From Folioceros fuciformis (taxonomy: Eukaryota; Anthocerotophyta; Anthocerotopsida; Anthocerotales), in NCBI GenBank assembly GCA_049999805.1, contig JBNGIO010006384.1, positions 49,490 through 113,489 of the forward strand: a stretch of DNA of 64,000 bases, read 5' to 3'. Position numbers and translations under genes: made by a program. Every line of letters begins with the position of its first letter. The stretch's first letter is position 1. The notes beneath the pieces are model-generated. The model did not search any database, was not told where the DNA came from, and worked only from the letters and a program-made list of their open reading frames with translations. This document shows positions 23,281 to 38,980 of the stretch, piece after piece.

Positions 23281-25358
23281 CTGTTGTCGATCAATTCCTC
23301 AGCTCCAGATCCCTCCCGAATCACCACCACGTCTCCTTCCTCTCACTCCTCCTCGGTCTCACAATTCTCTCGATCCCTCACCACCTTCAGTCTCCCAATA
23401 CAGTACTCCGACACCCCTGTTCCACCGACGCTTCGTCAATTTCACGACACCCTATTCCGCTTCCTGAACACCACCTCACCCGCGTCGACCTTCTTCTCAT
23501 AAACAACGACAAGAGCAACAGCGATGGCCAGAGCCTGCATTTGGGACGAGCCGGTCTGGTCTGGTCTGGTCTCGCCTGATCGGATCTGTGCGCGCTGCTG
23601 TGCGCTCTCTTTCTTGCTGAATGCTCCAGGCGCAAGGCTCTAAATACCAGCACAAACTCCAGGGCAGTCAAAAGCGCGTACCGGTCAAGCTCCGTTTAAT
23701 GCCTTCCCGCGGCGCCCGCGGTCTCGCCAATGCCGTCCAGCCACCTGCAGGTTAGCTTAAATGAAATCTATGTGCCGCTACGGGACCCCAGTCAGCGGTT
23801 AACGGACACCTAAACGAATAACGTACCGGAAACCGGCTGCAGCCGGTCACGGTAGGTGAACATGGGAGACGAATCCATCGCCCGTCTTGTCGGACTGTGA
23901 TGGAGGTCCACGCTCGGCTTTGGCTGGGCGAATTGAGGTGAACAGCCGGTGTGGCCGGTTCGCCATCTGTGGGAGCCATGCGTTCAGTGCTGAACAGAAG
24001 GAGGAAGTTGTTGAATTAGAGAGTGCTGAACGTGGGCTGCTGTGGGTCCAACTTCCATACTGTAGCCGTATGGCCATGTGTACCAGGTGTCTCAAGCTTT
24101 CAACTTCAAGCTTGCTGGTCTGGAGGACAGCAGTCCTCAACGTACAGTACAGGAGGAGGAGGAGGACAAGGAGCAGCAGCAGCCAATGGGAGTCAAGAGG
24201 TTCCCAACATCCGCGCAAGAATTCAGGGCCACGGTGTACCCAACAGTATAATAACAATCTGCACTGCAGGACTTCATCAAAATGATAGAAACGTGGCTAC
24301 CCAGTTCTGGCATCTGTCGACTAGACTACTGTGTGCAACAACAAGGACTGTAACGTCCGGGATTGACTTCGAACAACGGCGTTACTTTCGTACGATGGGA
24401 GGCAATAGAGAGGTTGCACGGACCTTGACTGCAGGGAGAGCGGTCGGAGCTGGACAGTGCCCGAGATCGACGAGGCCCACCAGGGACCAGCCCACGGCAG
24501 TTACTGCTAGGGTGGGCAGATGGGCTGGACTGTCGACTGCGGCCAAGAGGACGTCTCGAGAGGTTCTACCCTCGCCCATGGTAGCTGCCATGGTATTGTA
24601 CAGCATCTGTCAGTGTCAGTTATACTAAAGTTTACTAATAGCGAAGATGGATATCCCGTCCCCATGACTGCAGGTCCAGATCTCTCATCAGTTTGTTGGC
24701 GACACAGACTGCTGCAGTAGATGTGGCAGTGCCGGCGTCACCAAATGCGGGATTAGCGGTGGATCTGCATGCTTCCCAAGACAGGCCATAAAGATATACA
24801 AATCAATGAGGACCGGCGGTTGCGCGCAGTGTGGGTTTGGAAACACAAAAAGCGACAGTGCCGATAGACACAGGATACCACTCCAGTCTGCTGCGTGGAT
24901 GGATCGTGGATTGCCTATCGTCTCCGCCATTTCTGCTGCACCACCCCCAAGTTTGGATGTACATACAGACACGCAAAGTCATGACAAGCTTGTAGGGCCC
25001 ATCTTGGAGATTGTAGAATCCGGATTCCAGGCCCCGGTCCAACATGCCCTCTCTCTTGCGACCTTTACTCTCAAGCTTGGAATTTGGATTCCGGCTTCCC
25101 TCTTGTGATTCCTGGATGCAGCAGGGCATGGACTGCCAAACTTTGCAGACCCCCGACTCTTTCTAGAACCAATAGACTTGAAACCGACATTACTGCCCAC
25201 CTTCTCCTCAGAGTCAAGTCCAAGTGTGGGCCGTGGTTGCTTCGACTCTAAAAATTCGCCCCCTATCGTTGATCAGGACTTAAGCTGGAATACGGAAGGA
25301 CCGGGGTCCGGAGAGTCTTCATCTGGGTGCGAGTGCGGGCAGGATGGTTACTCCTAAC
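23281..25358. other. Intergenic stretch without a recognisable gene
   Basis: This covers the upstream region of the U-box gene and the downstream region of the MCCB gene, both on the minus strand. No coding frame is recognisable. A short GGTCTGGTCTGGTCT iteration lies near 23560 and a GAGGAGGAGGA run near 24152. Confidence 0.5.
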
Positions 25359-28183
25359 TCACATCCGGAACACGCCGTACTTGGAATCTTCAAAGGCGCG
25401 TTGGCCTGATGCAGCGAGGCACAATCCTAGCACAGTCCGGGTGTCTGCAGGATCAATCACACCGTCGTCCCATAGTCTTGCGCTGGCGTAATAGGGGTGG
25501 CCTTCTTTGTCGTAGTTAGCAACCAGCTTGGCCTTGAAGCTTTCCTCATCCTCGGTACTCCACTGTGACCAGCAAACAGGACAAAACCACAGTCATCACG
25601 ATTAGCTTCCACTCTTGTGATCTTGTGCTCAACGTAATCCGTACAAACTCGTGTGAAGGCCCTCAACCTGTTCGCCCGCTCGTTTTCTCCTCTCTTTCTC
25701 GATTTCGGCAAGAACTCCAGCTGCCTGTCCATTCCAAACATCCGGATTAGCTGCCCGTCTGCTACTGAGGGAACTCAGCGCCAACTGACCCACCCACCTG
25801 CGCCCCACCCATAACAGATATCCGGGCGTTGGGCCATAGAAACAGGAAGTTGGGACTGTATGCCCGACCGCACATGCCATAATTTCCAGCCCCGTAACTT
25901 CCACCAACTACGATGGTGATCTTTGGTACCTGCATACACACGTATGGCAGAGGCTAGCAAGTTGCGCTAAAGAAAACAGCTGGCTACAAGCACACTACGT
26001 GAATCTTAGGCTTCATTGGTTGCGGGAGAAGAAGACTGTTGACAATAGACGACCTTTGCACAGGACACGGCCATGACCATTTTAGCTCCAGCTTTTGCAA
26101 TGCCACTCGCTTCGGATTTGGAACCAACCTGGGAGGTGACGACAACCACAGTTACGAGAGAACCTCAAACTCAACCGGCAGACAATACAATCTGGATCCT
26201 TGCCAGAGGACTAACCATGAAACCTGCGATATTTTGCAGAAAAATCAAAGGGATGTGGCGTTGTGCACATAGTTGTACGAAATGAGCCCCTTTCAGGGCA
26301 GAGTCAGTGAACAGAATCCCATTGTTGGCCACGATTCCCACTGTTTGGCCTAGTATTCTTGCGAACCCTGTAACCAAAGTCTGCAGAATTGTTCTAGGGT
26401 TAGAAGAGGAGTAAGTCATTCTTGCCCAAAAGAATCAAATCGGACTAAGAAGCAACATAGCAATACGACCAACTAGTTTCTAACAGCTTACGGGTCCATA
26501 GAGCTTCTTAAATTCGTCAAACACGCTTCCATCAACGAGTCTTGCGATAACATCACGAACATCGTAAGACTGTCGTGGATCTGAAGGCACAATTCCATAC
26601 AGCTCCTTTCCACTGTACAAAGGCTCACGAATTTCAACATCCGAGCTGCTCAAGTTTGCAGGTCTCTTGCTTGTGATCCCAGCTAGGTGCAAGTTCCCCA
26701 CAATTTTTCTCCCAATCGCTAGAGCATGCAGCTCATCTACATCATGACGAGAGGAAAACGCCTGGGGTGAACTGGACATGGAAGGTATCAGAAACGACTT
26801 TGGAAACCCCATCCTCAAGAGGAGCCACCAGATTACCATTAGCAAAATGATCTGCAACTCCGGACTCTCTACAGTGTAAAGCCGCTCCTCCCAAAGCTTC
26901 TGCTGTGACTACCTCACCGGTTGCAGCCTGCCAATGATGACTGTTCATAATTCAGAGGCACACGATTGTGATAATCCCTGATACGGGGCTAACCATCAAC
27001 TGTCACACGCACAGGACACCTGAACCCACGAAGAAATCATTGGAGGCGAACCTTGACAAGAGGAGGGCCCCCTAAGAAGATGGTTCCGTTCTGCTTCACA
27101 ATCACACTTTCATCTGCCATTGCTGGTACATACGCACCACCTGCAGTACAAGAACCGAGAACAAGCGCAATTTGAGGTATTCCGCGCTCTGACATGACAG
27201 CTTGGTTGTAGAAAATTCTCCCGAAGTGATCCCTATCGGGAAACACTTCTGCCTGTTGCGGAAGGTTAACACCCCCACTGTCAACCAGATAGATGCAGGG
27301 AAGACCACACTGTGCTGCTATTTCCTGAGCACGTAAATGCTTCTTGACAGTGATTGGGAAGTAAGTTCCGCCTTTCACTGTGGCATCATTGGCTACCAGC
27401 ATGCACAAGCGTCCATGGATAGGACCTACGCCAGTAACAATCCCTCCTGCTGGTAACGGTTCATTGTACAGCTCGTGTCCTGCAAGCTGCTCAAAACGAC
27501 ATGGCACTTGCACATCTTTCAGCCTCCCACGACTCCTTAAGAAGACAGCTCCTACGAGTAATCAAGTATTTCCTACTTGTAGATTTTATAAAGTGGCAGT
27601 GCTGTGTACTTCAGTGAGGTCACTTACTGGCGACAGCTCGAGAAAAGGAGCTCCAGGATCCAGTAGATAGTTGATTCGATCTCGGGGCAAATATTTCTTC
27701 CTCCCCAGGTGCCTCTTCACAGCTGTAGCTCCGCCCCCTAACGTCACCTTCAGTCCCCACCTTCTGATTCATCAGCTCATTGCAAGAGGAACCCAAGGAA
27801 AATAATTCCCCCTCCTACTCACCATCCGCCCACTACCTGGAGAACAAAGTGATCAAGCAAAAGCATACCTGGTGAGTAAGACTTCGAAGATCCGTCAGCA
27901 GCTCCTCCATAGCTCGAACATTTCCCTCAAAGGCCGCGCTCTTCACATCCACATTGTTGGGAAGAACATTGAGTCCTTGCTCCAGGGTGGTCGTGTATCC
28001 CCTAACCCCGACCATCCCACTGCCTGAAGCCCGGTGGAAGCCGAGGATGTGCGAATTGCCATGGAACACAGGTGTCGGGAATTCATAATTCCACTTGTCT
28101 GACCTCCCCAACAACATTCCATGAACTCCCTCATGGTTCGGACCAGCCTTCGCCCCGACCCCGAATCCTAATCCATCACTCAC
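25359..28183 (-). CDS. MCCB: Methylcrotonoyl-CoA carboxylase beta subunit, mitochondrial (MCCB); 5' end uncertain, next to a gap
   Basis: This subunit carries the carboxyltransferase step of biotin-dependent 3-methylcrotonoyl-CoA carboxylase in leucine breakdown in mitochondria. Exons in gene order: 28183-27869, 27747-27628, 27486-27052, 26927-26837, 26736-26492, 26380-26216, 26128-26054, 25929-25798, 25724-25668 and 25562-25359. Motifs follow the family order: [151 protein letters not shown] and the end SKYGVFRM. The first exon is open to 28183, but its N-terminus does not look like a clear presequence. The true start may be an internal ATG (such as 28117) or lie in an exon lost in the nearby gap. 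Confidence 0.93.
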
Positions 28184-28205
28184 TCTGCAGAGAGCAGAAA
28201 AATAC

Positions 28206-28305
28206 NNNNNNNNNNNNNNNNNNNNNNNNNNNNNNNNNNNNNNNNNNNNNNNNNNNNNNNNNNNNNNNNNNNNNNNNNNNNNNNNNNNNNNNNNNNNNNN
28301 NNNNN
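28206..28305. other. Assembly gap (100 N)
   Basis: Exactly 100 N characters just upstream of the MCCB first exon. The round number suggests a placeholder for a gap of unknown size. Confidence 0.99.
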
Positions 28306-29519
28306 CTCAGTCTCCGCGGAACGTGACCCATTGCCCGAAATTTCACATGTGGAACAGCAGAAGCCTGGTAGGTGAAATCACGGCGAATCCAGCCCCGTTC
28401 CAGCACAAGTCATCAGACTCGAATGACGGCTGTCACAGAGAAGGGAGCAGGTGATAACGGTCCAGCACAGGCCGTCGCTTGCATCTGCAAACATCGTTGA
28501 AGGAGACGGTGAAGACAAGCTCACAAATGCACGCAGCTGACTCAAGTGAAGCCCACAAAGGATGCAGGATGACGCGAAGCTAAGGCAGCCAAGTGGCGGA
28601 TGCACCCAAGGCTTGGAAAAATGGCGGAAAGGATGTACATGATCCATCTGTCCTGTGCTGACCAATTGCTGGGATAACCGCAGAAAGCTCGATCTTTCTT
28701 TATTTCTAATTCCGTGGGATGTCGAACGACTCCACGGCCGTAAATTGGATCTATCACATGCACATGTAGCGATCCTTATGTGTTTTTCTCGGACTCAGTA
28801 TGTTGCAAATTGGGTGGCCACTTCTATCCGGATTCACATTGGATTACCTTGATGTATTTTATTGATTTTAAAAAAACAGTAAAACCTTTGCTAAACTGTG
28901 GATGGAATTTGCTTTGCTGCTTTTGAGTAAAAGTACTTGTTCATGAGTGTATGCTTTCTTTAAGCAGGGAGAATGAGACTGCGCCATGGCTCTTCACACA
29001 ATTGTACTTTACGTGCATCAGGAATGTCTCAGCTGCCGCTATGTTGCCGAGCGTCTGCCAAGTCTGCCAAGAGCCTGCCAGACGCACAAAGCCAAGGTGG
29101 GCTCGGGACGCAGCCAAGGTGGGCTCGAGACGCGGCCAAGTGACCGCCGCAGTCCAATGGCCGACGCGAGAAAAGAGACGAAATGAAAAAGAGGATAATA
29201 AGAAAGTGGGGAGGCCATGGCGTCGGCCACCGTCGGGTGTGTGGATGTGGTGGACCCTTGCTTATTTGCGCCGCTCAGCGTGCGGGCCTGGGTCAACGCA
29301 AACATTGGCCGCAGAAGCATGAAGGGAGGAGATTGTGGCCGTAACCACAAGTAGCCTTAAGCTGCTACATGGGCAAAGCTCTGGCAGTCTGAGAAGAGCC
29401 GCGGCCTGGGCGGGCACTGGGCTTGGTGATTCGGGAACCGGGATTTGGCTACCCACCCTGCCTGAGCCCATGAGCCTGTAGGCCGCGGCCACCATCCCAT
29501 TACCACCTCGCCTGCTGCT
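28306..29519. other. Shared upstream region of divergent MCCB and aminotransferase genes
   Basis: No coding frame is recognisable. The part from 28860 to 28950 is AT-rich. The last 200 bases hold the aminotransferase leader, with a string of start-distant GC-rich sequence before the ATG at 29520. Confidence 0.5.
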
Positions 29520-32581
<3,062 letters not shown>

Positions 32582-35396
32582 ACTAAATGTCAAGATGTGT
32601 AGTTGATAGGATTTGAATGCTGTCGACGGAATGGAGTGTTGTTTTTTGAGGGGGGGAAATAACATTCCATTGGAACGTTGTCAAACAGTTTGTAACAACG
32701 TTGGGCATCGGAGCCCATGTGTTTGGAAGGGCAAACGCCCATTTCGCATGTAACAACTGCGCTTTGATATAAATTTGGTCTTTACCGAATGACCATACTC
32801 TTGGTGAATGCTTGATGAGTGAGCAGTGGCAGTAGGACAACTCTGATTGTGCAAGTACAGAAGAGCAGAGAGCATCGGGTGAGGTCTTCGCGTTCTTACG
32901 GACTTCAATTACGGTTCTGGCACTGTTTGCTTCATGATCCGCTCTCTTACTCGAGGGGGGCCAATGTGTTTCTCAACAGCTGGATGGCGCTTAAGAAGCT
33001 GTACTACACGTGCAGAGTATACCTTGGAGGATGATGTTGAAGCAGCAGGGTGGAGGTCTTCAGTATAAGAGAGCCTGAGGAAATGTAGCTGTGGCATGGG
33101 CATGGCTGTGCAAGCCGAAGGATGTGCAGCGAGAACTTGAACACACATCTCAGGTCTTGCAGCATGTTCCAAGGAGTTTGGTATGAAGAGCTTTGATGCA
33201 CCAGGTGGTCATGCTAGTAAGGAGGGCAACCACCTTTTCCCCTCCAACCCCAGGAGGGACCTAGCACACTGGACCTTTCGGGTCACGGTATTTCTGCCAC
33301 TTGCCGGCTTCAAAGTGGGCCTGTGTGTGTCCAAAATCTGAAAAGGAGCATGATGCCCACTGCAGGATGTGGACGTCATTCAAGTACTACGCGCCAGTGT
33401 CGTCGTCTACCTCTGTCCAGGTTGGGGTAAGGTAGTCCTCTCTTTCAGTGTTTGAGTGACGTGTTCTATGTGCAGCATTATGGATACCAAATGCAATTTG
33501 GTCGTTAGTGGAAAGTCTTGACATCTTAATACCTGGACGCTCTTGCTCCCACGGGACACCGAGCCATCAAGCATCACAAAGGTTTCTATGAAAACAACCC
33601 CTAGGCCCCACTCCACTCTTGCTATTATGCCTCCACTTGCACTGTCACCTTCTCTGTGCCGTTCTTTTTGCAGCCAACCCGTGACACCCACCCCTCAGTC
33701 CTGCTTGAACCGATCCTACTGACAAGAATGCGCCCTTTCCCAGCCCATCCAACTCGCCAGAAGCATCTGAACTTGCTTGTGACCCAAAGCCCCCATCACG
33801 CCGCAATCTCAAAGTACCGTTATCCCAAGTACGACAGAGTAACTACCGCTACTGTGATAGTGTGCCTTCTTCGTTGCCTTGAGCCATAGCCTGACCTGTG
33901 TGAACAGCAACACGGGGGAAGCTCCCAAATTCTAAACAGACTTCACGCCACACAAGCCTCTGTTAAGTTATTTAACAGGAGGGAGGAAGTGAGACCATTC
34001 GTTGCCTGTAGGAAATGTCGACGGTAGGAACGTAAATACATAATTACTTATTAAATTGTCCGTCCTTGTCTTTACCCTGGTGAAAACGGTAGATGGATTT
34101 GCCATTTGGCAACGCATTCTCTCCATTCACAAAATCGGAAGTCGTGTCATGTATTAACTAACACCTTATAGGCTTATATGTCATGAGTAGATCGGTACGT
34201 AGGTATGATCCGTATTCTATGCGGCACTCGTACGTAGTTTACTACCCTATGGGTCCCACTTCGAACTCGGCCATGTATGTCTGTATGATCGTGAAAGCTA
34301 GGCCCTGGCAGGCAGCGTGGGTACGGTAGTTTGTCGGGAAGCACGTGGCGGTTTACACTGTGAGCGACTGGTAAGGCTGTGATGCCAGAGCGAATTTGGA
34401 GACGTCTCGATCTGGGCTGGGACAGGGAATGCGTCTAGGAAGCCACTGGCCTGCTTGATCAATCGGGCCCACGGACCGACTGTCAGAATTAGAAATCTTT
34501 CAAAGTCCCTCAGAGGCTGCTTCTCCAGTTTCCGACGGATGGTTTTGACGAGAGATCACTGCAACTCAGAGGAATCCAGGCGGCCAGAGTCGGTGCCTGC
34601 GCCTGTGCAAGCCACAAATCTGGCTACAAAGTCTGTGCAAGCCTGGCCCGAGTGGAATCGTGATTGAGAGCACCTCCGTCAGCCCGACACCTAGCCCCAG
34701 CTTCAGCTGCAGGTGCGCTCCGCATACAAAATTGGACTGGCAGCCTGGAATAGGAATTCACCGCTCACAGGGGCCCTCGCCTTTGATCCTGCTTCCTCTA
34801 CACGGATTCAATTTCTACCTGTCGTAAGGCATCCTGAGTCGCAGGCGCAAATGTTTGGTTGGCCGTGGAGCCATTTGTAGCATGTGCCCGGTTCTGAGTC
34901 AGCCTGAACGAGGATCGGTATATTCTGTGCATGGGCCGGGTTCAGGATTTTGGGAGAATATTCGCTTGGATCCTTGGTGAATGGTTTGTTGGTGGACTCG
35001 GATTCGGATTGCCAATTTCCCGCTGGCTCGACACGGTTGCCGTTTTACTGACTGTACCAGATGAGGTGGCATGTTGCGGGTTTTTCAGTACGGCGTGAAA
35101 GCTCCATTCTGGCGGATGAGAGTGGGATTATTAGATTCTGCGAAGTCAGGTGCCTTTGCGGCGCGGAAGGTGACAAACACGGGCTCCCCGGAGAAGTTTG
35201 AGGTGCCTCTAGGGGGAGATCCGACTTCGCAACGCTTTTCCAGTCTGAGATGAGCTGCAGTTTTGGAACTGTAAGGTGTTGGCCCGAGAAGCAGGATTCC
35301 TGGTGGTGCTGACCAGCGGAAGGAAGGAGGAAGACAGTGTTGTGTGTGTCCTGGTCTGGGTTGTTTCCGTGAGGTGGATGAGAACAAGTTTCAGAT
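32582..35396. other. Intergenic stretch without a recognisable gene
   Basis: 2.8 kb with no protein-like frame. The start holds the aminotransferase 3' UTR and the end the leader of the SPX-MFS gene. Around 34190-34250 there are several copies of GTACGTA-type palindromes. Nothing else can be named. Confidence 0.5.
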
Positions 35397-38300
35397 ATGG
35401 TGAAGTTCGGGACGAAGCTCAGAGAGCGGCAGATTCCAGAATGGAAGGAGTAAGTTATATTGAGGGCCTCTCAGCGCATGTTTGATCCTCGACCAAAACA
35501 AAGATTCCACGTCTGATGGCAGGGTTTGCTTGTGCGTGGCAGCTACTATATCCAGTACAAAATGATAAAGAAACGGCTGAGGAACTTTGCGGAGGAAGCC
35601 AGGCGGGATCCTGCATCCCGGGAGCACATTCTTAAGGATTTTTCAGAGCTGTTGGACCGTCAGGTATTTGCTCGTTCACGTCCCGTACCTGGATTGGCAA
35701 GACCTGCTGCTGCTCCATAGTGGTATCTGGGAAGTGATGGGTCTTGCTTCTTGCTGTCAGGTGGAGAAAACGGTTCTTTTTTTGTTGGAAAAGCAAGGCC
35801 ATTTGGCTGCCCGCCTTGCAAGACTTGGAGACGAGCATGAAGGAGCAGAGGAAGAAGATGCAAGTAGAATGTCAGAGCTGCAGGAGGAGTACCGGGCCGT
35901 GGGACAGGACTTGCTTAAGTTGCTTCATTTCGTGGAGATGAATGCAACTGGACTAAGAAAGATCCTGAAGAAGTTTGATAAGCGCGTCGGTTACAGGTTA
36001 ACTGATTACTATGTTGCAACTCGGTTTAATCATCCTTACTCTCAACTACAGCAAGTGTTCCGTCATGTGGTGAGCTGTCATGCTTCACGTTCGTTGGTTT
36101 TCCTTGCTTCTGTAGATGCCTTACCAGCGCAGCCACAACCCATTCCCAGTAACTAGTTACGGAGGTCTGAATACTCGCTGCTGTTCACAGGGAATTGGTG
36201 CAATGGTGGGGACCATTGCCCACAACCTTGCGGAGCTGCAAAGTGAGAAGGGTTCACTTATTTCTCAGTACTACGAGTCTCCTCACTCGTTTGCTCTAGA
36301 GGTATGAGCTTGGTTTGGGCCACCTAGATTTCATCAGTCTCATGACTACAGAGATGAGACGATCTAGATGGGTAACCAGTGTCGTTCTCATGATGATGGT
36401 TGATCTTGCCACCACAGGAGCCAGTGATAGAATCCATAAAAGCTGCACACGAGAGACTCACCAACTCCACAAGCTTTCTGCGCTTCCTTTCAAACCAGCT
36501 GGTTGCCCCTGAAGATCTGCCTCACCTCCCTGGAGAGGAAGTAGCAGATGTCGAGTACCATGGAATGTCCGTTTTCCTAAATCTTGCTAACACATTCCTT
36601 TACATGGTGAGTATACTCGACTGTCATTTGGGTTCGTTCAGATTCAGCAATCAAAGCGTTTTGTGTTCAATTTGTGCATTGCTCAACCTTTTGGTGCCAC
36701 AAGAACAGTCGAAGCCAACTGACAAGTGGTTTGGTATCCTGAGCAGGTCAACACCTATATCATCGTCCCGACAGCTGACAAGTACTCTGTGAGCTTGGGA
36801 GCTGCACCCACACTTTGTGGGGCGATTATAGGATCTATGGCTGTGGCCCAACTGGTTTCTTCTGTCTACTTCAGTGCCTGGTCTAATAGGTCTTATTTCA
36901 GGCCACTCATATTTAGCAGCGCAATGCTGCTCATAGGCAACGTTTTCTATGCTGTTGCCTATGACTATGATTCCTTGGCGATCCTTCTCATTGGTCGGTT
37001 ACTGTGCGGGTAAGACGTTATCTTGATCTGGCTTCTCCCACTGCATGGAAAGTGTTGACTAAAGTAGGATGGGTTCAGCTGTGCTGCGTTCCTCAGTCTT
37101 TGGCTTGAGCTGAGCAAAGATGGTCTGACTGGAGATTTTGCACTGGTATGCAGGCTCGGATCCGCAAGGGCTGTTAACAGACGTTATATTAGTGACTGTG
37201 TTCCAGTTAGAAGTCGGCTCAAAGCCTCAGCAGCCTTTGTGAGTGCCAGTGCATTGGGCATGGCATCCGGGCCTGCCCTGGCGGGAGTGCTGAAGTTCAA
37301 TGCTTCTGTTTTTGGTTTCAGCTTGAATTCCAATACCCTGCCAGGTTGGGTCATGGCTGTTGCCTGGTTGCTATATCTTGGCTTCCTCGTTCTTGGTTTT
37401 AAAGAGCCCCTGCATGACGTCCCTCCTGCCGTAGAGGAGTCATCAAGCAACGACAAAGGTAAGGAATGTCCATTCATTTGATCTTTGTAGGTGAGCCAGG
37501 TTTTGTAGGCTCCTGCCCTAGTTGCTAACCGAGGAGTAAATGTTTGGACAGATCTAGTTGATGAATCTGGGCGGGGGCTTCACGGAGAGGCGGCTGCATA
37601 CTTGTCAGAACCGCTTCTCTCGCATTCAGGACTATCCAAATCTTGCTCTGTTGGCGAGGAGTTGGATTCTTTGGAGAAAGACAGTAATGAAGATGACATG
37701 GATTCGAAAGCACCTGCTTCATCCATCCTTGAAGCTTGCAGACTCCTAACAAAACCAGTGAAGGTAGTAACCCCCATTTAAATGGTTGAAGTACCTCTGA
37801 GGGAAGGAGTTGGCTGTACCCTCACGCCATGTGTAAAGGCTTGAGGGCATCTATGATCTCAAGTTGCTGACATGGTTTTGTTTCTCTGTTCAGGTTCAGT
37901 TATTTATATACTTTATGCTGAAATTCGCTATGGAGATTCTGCTCTCAGAATCCAGTGTTGTGACGTCATACTACTTTCACTGGGGCACCGGTTCAGTGGC
38001 TCTGTTTTTGGCTCTCCTAGGCCTGACCGTGCTGCCCGTAAATTGGATTGTCGGCAGCTATCTGAGTAACATGTTTGAGGACAGGTACTTGAGGGCCCTT
38101 TCTCCACAGCTTCTGGTTGCCTTTGGCTTCCAAAGAAAACTGAACTCGTGGTTGTACATTTTTTTTTTTGTAGACAAATTCTCCTCTTCTCCCAAGGGTT
38201 TGTCTGTGTTGGAGTCGTGGTGAGCCTGTGCTATGGCAGAGTCATTCCATACACCGTGGGCCAGTATGTTTTGGGGGCTCTGTTAATATTCGTGGCAGCT

Positions 38301-38665
38301 GAGGTACTTGAAGGTAACTCCCCCTTCCCTCCCAATTCTGCTCTCGCAGGCGTAGAACCCCGTGGTAGGAAGCAATTCGGCAAGCAGAGCACACAGTGAC
38401 AGTGTTGTTGTGGGCAATATTTTCAGGGGTGAATCTGGCCCTGCTTTCCAAAGTCATGTCTTCCAGACTTTCCCGAGGGACGTACAACGGTGGTTTGTTG
38501 TCAACAGAGGCTGGGACCCTGGCCAGAGTGCTTGCTGACGCCGCAATAACTCTATCAGGGTTTCTAGATGAGAGGAAGCTGGTTAACGTGACCATGCTAC
38601 CTACCCTGTTGGTAGGCATCATCTCCATCGTGCTGACATCGTCGACATATAACTCGCTCTTCTAG
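35397..38665 (+). CDS. VPT1: SPX-MFS vacuolar phosphate transporter (VPT1/PHT5-like, 11 exons)
   Basis: This tonoplast transporter moves phosphate into the vacuole and senses cell phosphate through inositol pyrophosphates bound to its SPX domain. Exons 35397-35449, 35543-35663, 35761-36069, 36191-36301, 36418-36606, 36747-37009, 37154-37458, 37552-37763, 37894-38084, 38174-38313 and 38427-38665 join to 710 residues (Arabidopsis about 699). The SPX part starts [20 protein letters not shown] with the IKKRL segment and ends [20 protein letters not shown], which supplies the basic ligand surface. The MFS part includes [78 protein letters not shown], an acidic loop with [30 protein letters not shown] and [20 protein letters not shown]. 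All family blocks are present and in order. Confidence 0.96.
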
Positions 38666-38980
38666 CTGGTGACGCTAGGTGTCATATTCTTTTGTGAATC
38701 TATTTTTAGCGAGCAGAGTGGCTGCTGCATTCGTTAAATAAGCCAGCCTAGATAATAATGGAGAATGGCCTCCCGCAGAGGAAAAGGGCTGGCAGCTTGG
38801 CTTGAGGTATATGAATGAGGTGAGCATGTGGACGTAGATCAATATTTTCCCGGTGACAAGGCTGGCCACCCCGGTTTGGAAATAAGGAAAAAAAAAATCT
38901 ACGTAACTACTCATTTATCCTCTTATCCTCTCTCGAGTAAGAGGAGGATGGGAGCAGCGGAGGACATGCACTGTCCCAAC
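38666..38980. other. Short gap between convergent genes
   Basis: 315 bases between the stop codons of the SPX-MFS gene (plus) and the glycosyltransferase gene (minus). Probably the two 3' UTRs; no coding sequence seen. Confidence 0.6.
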
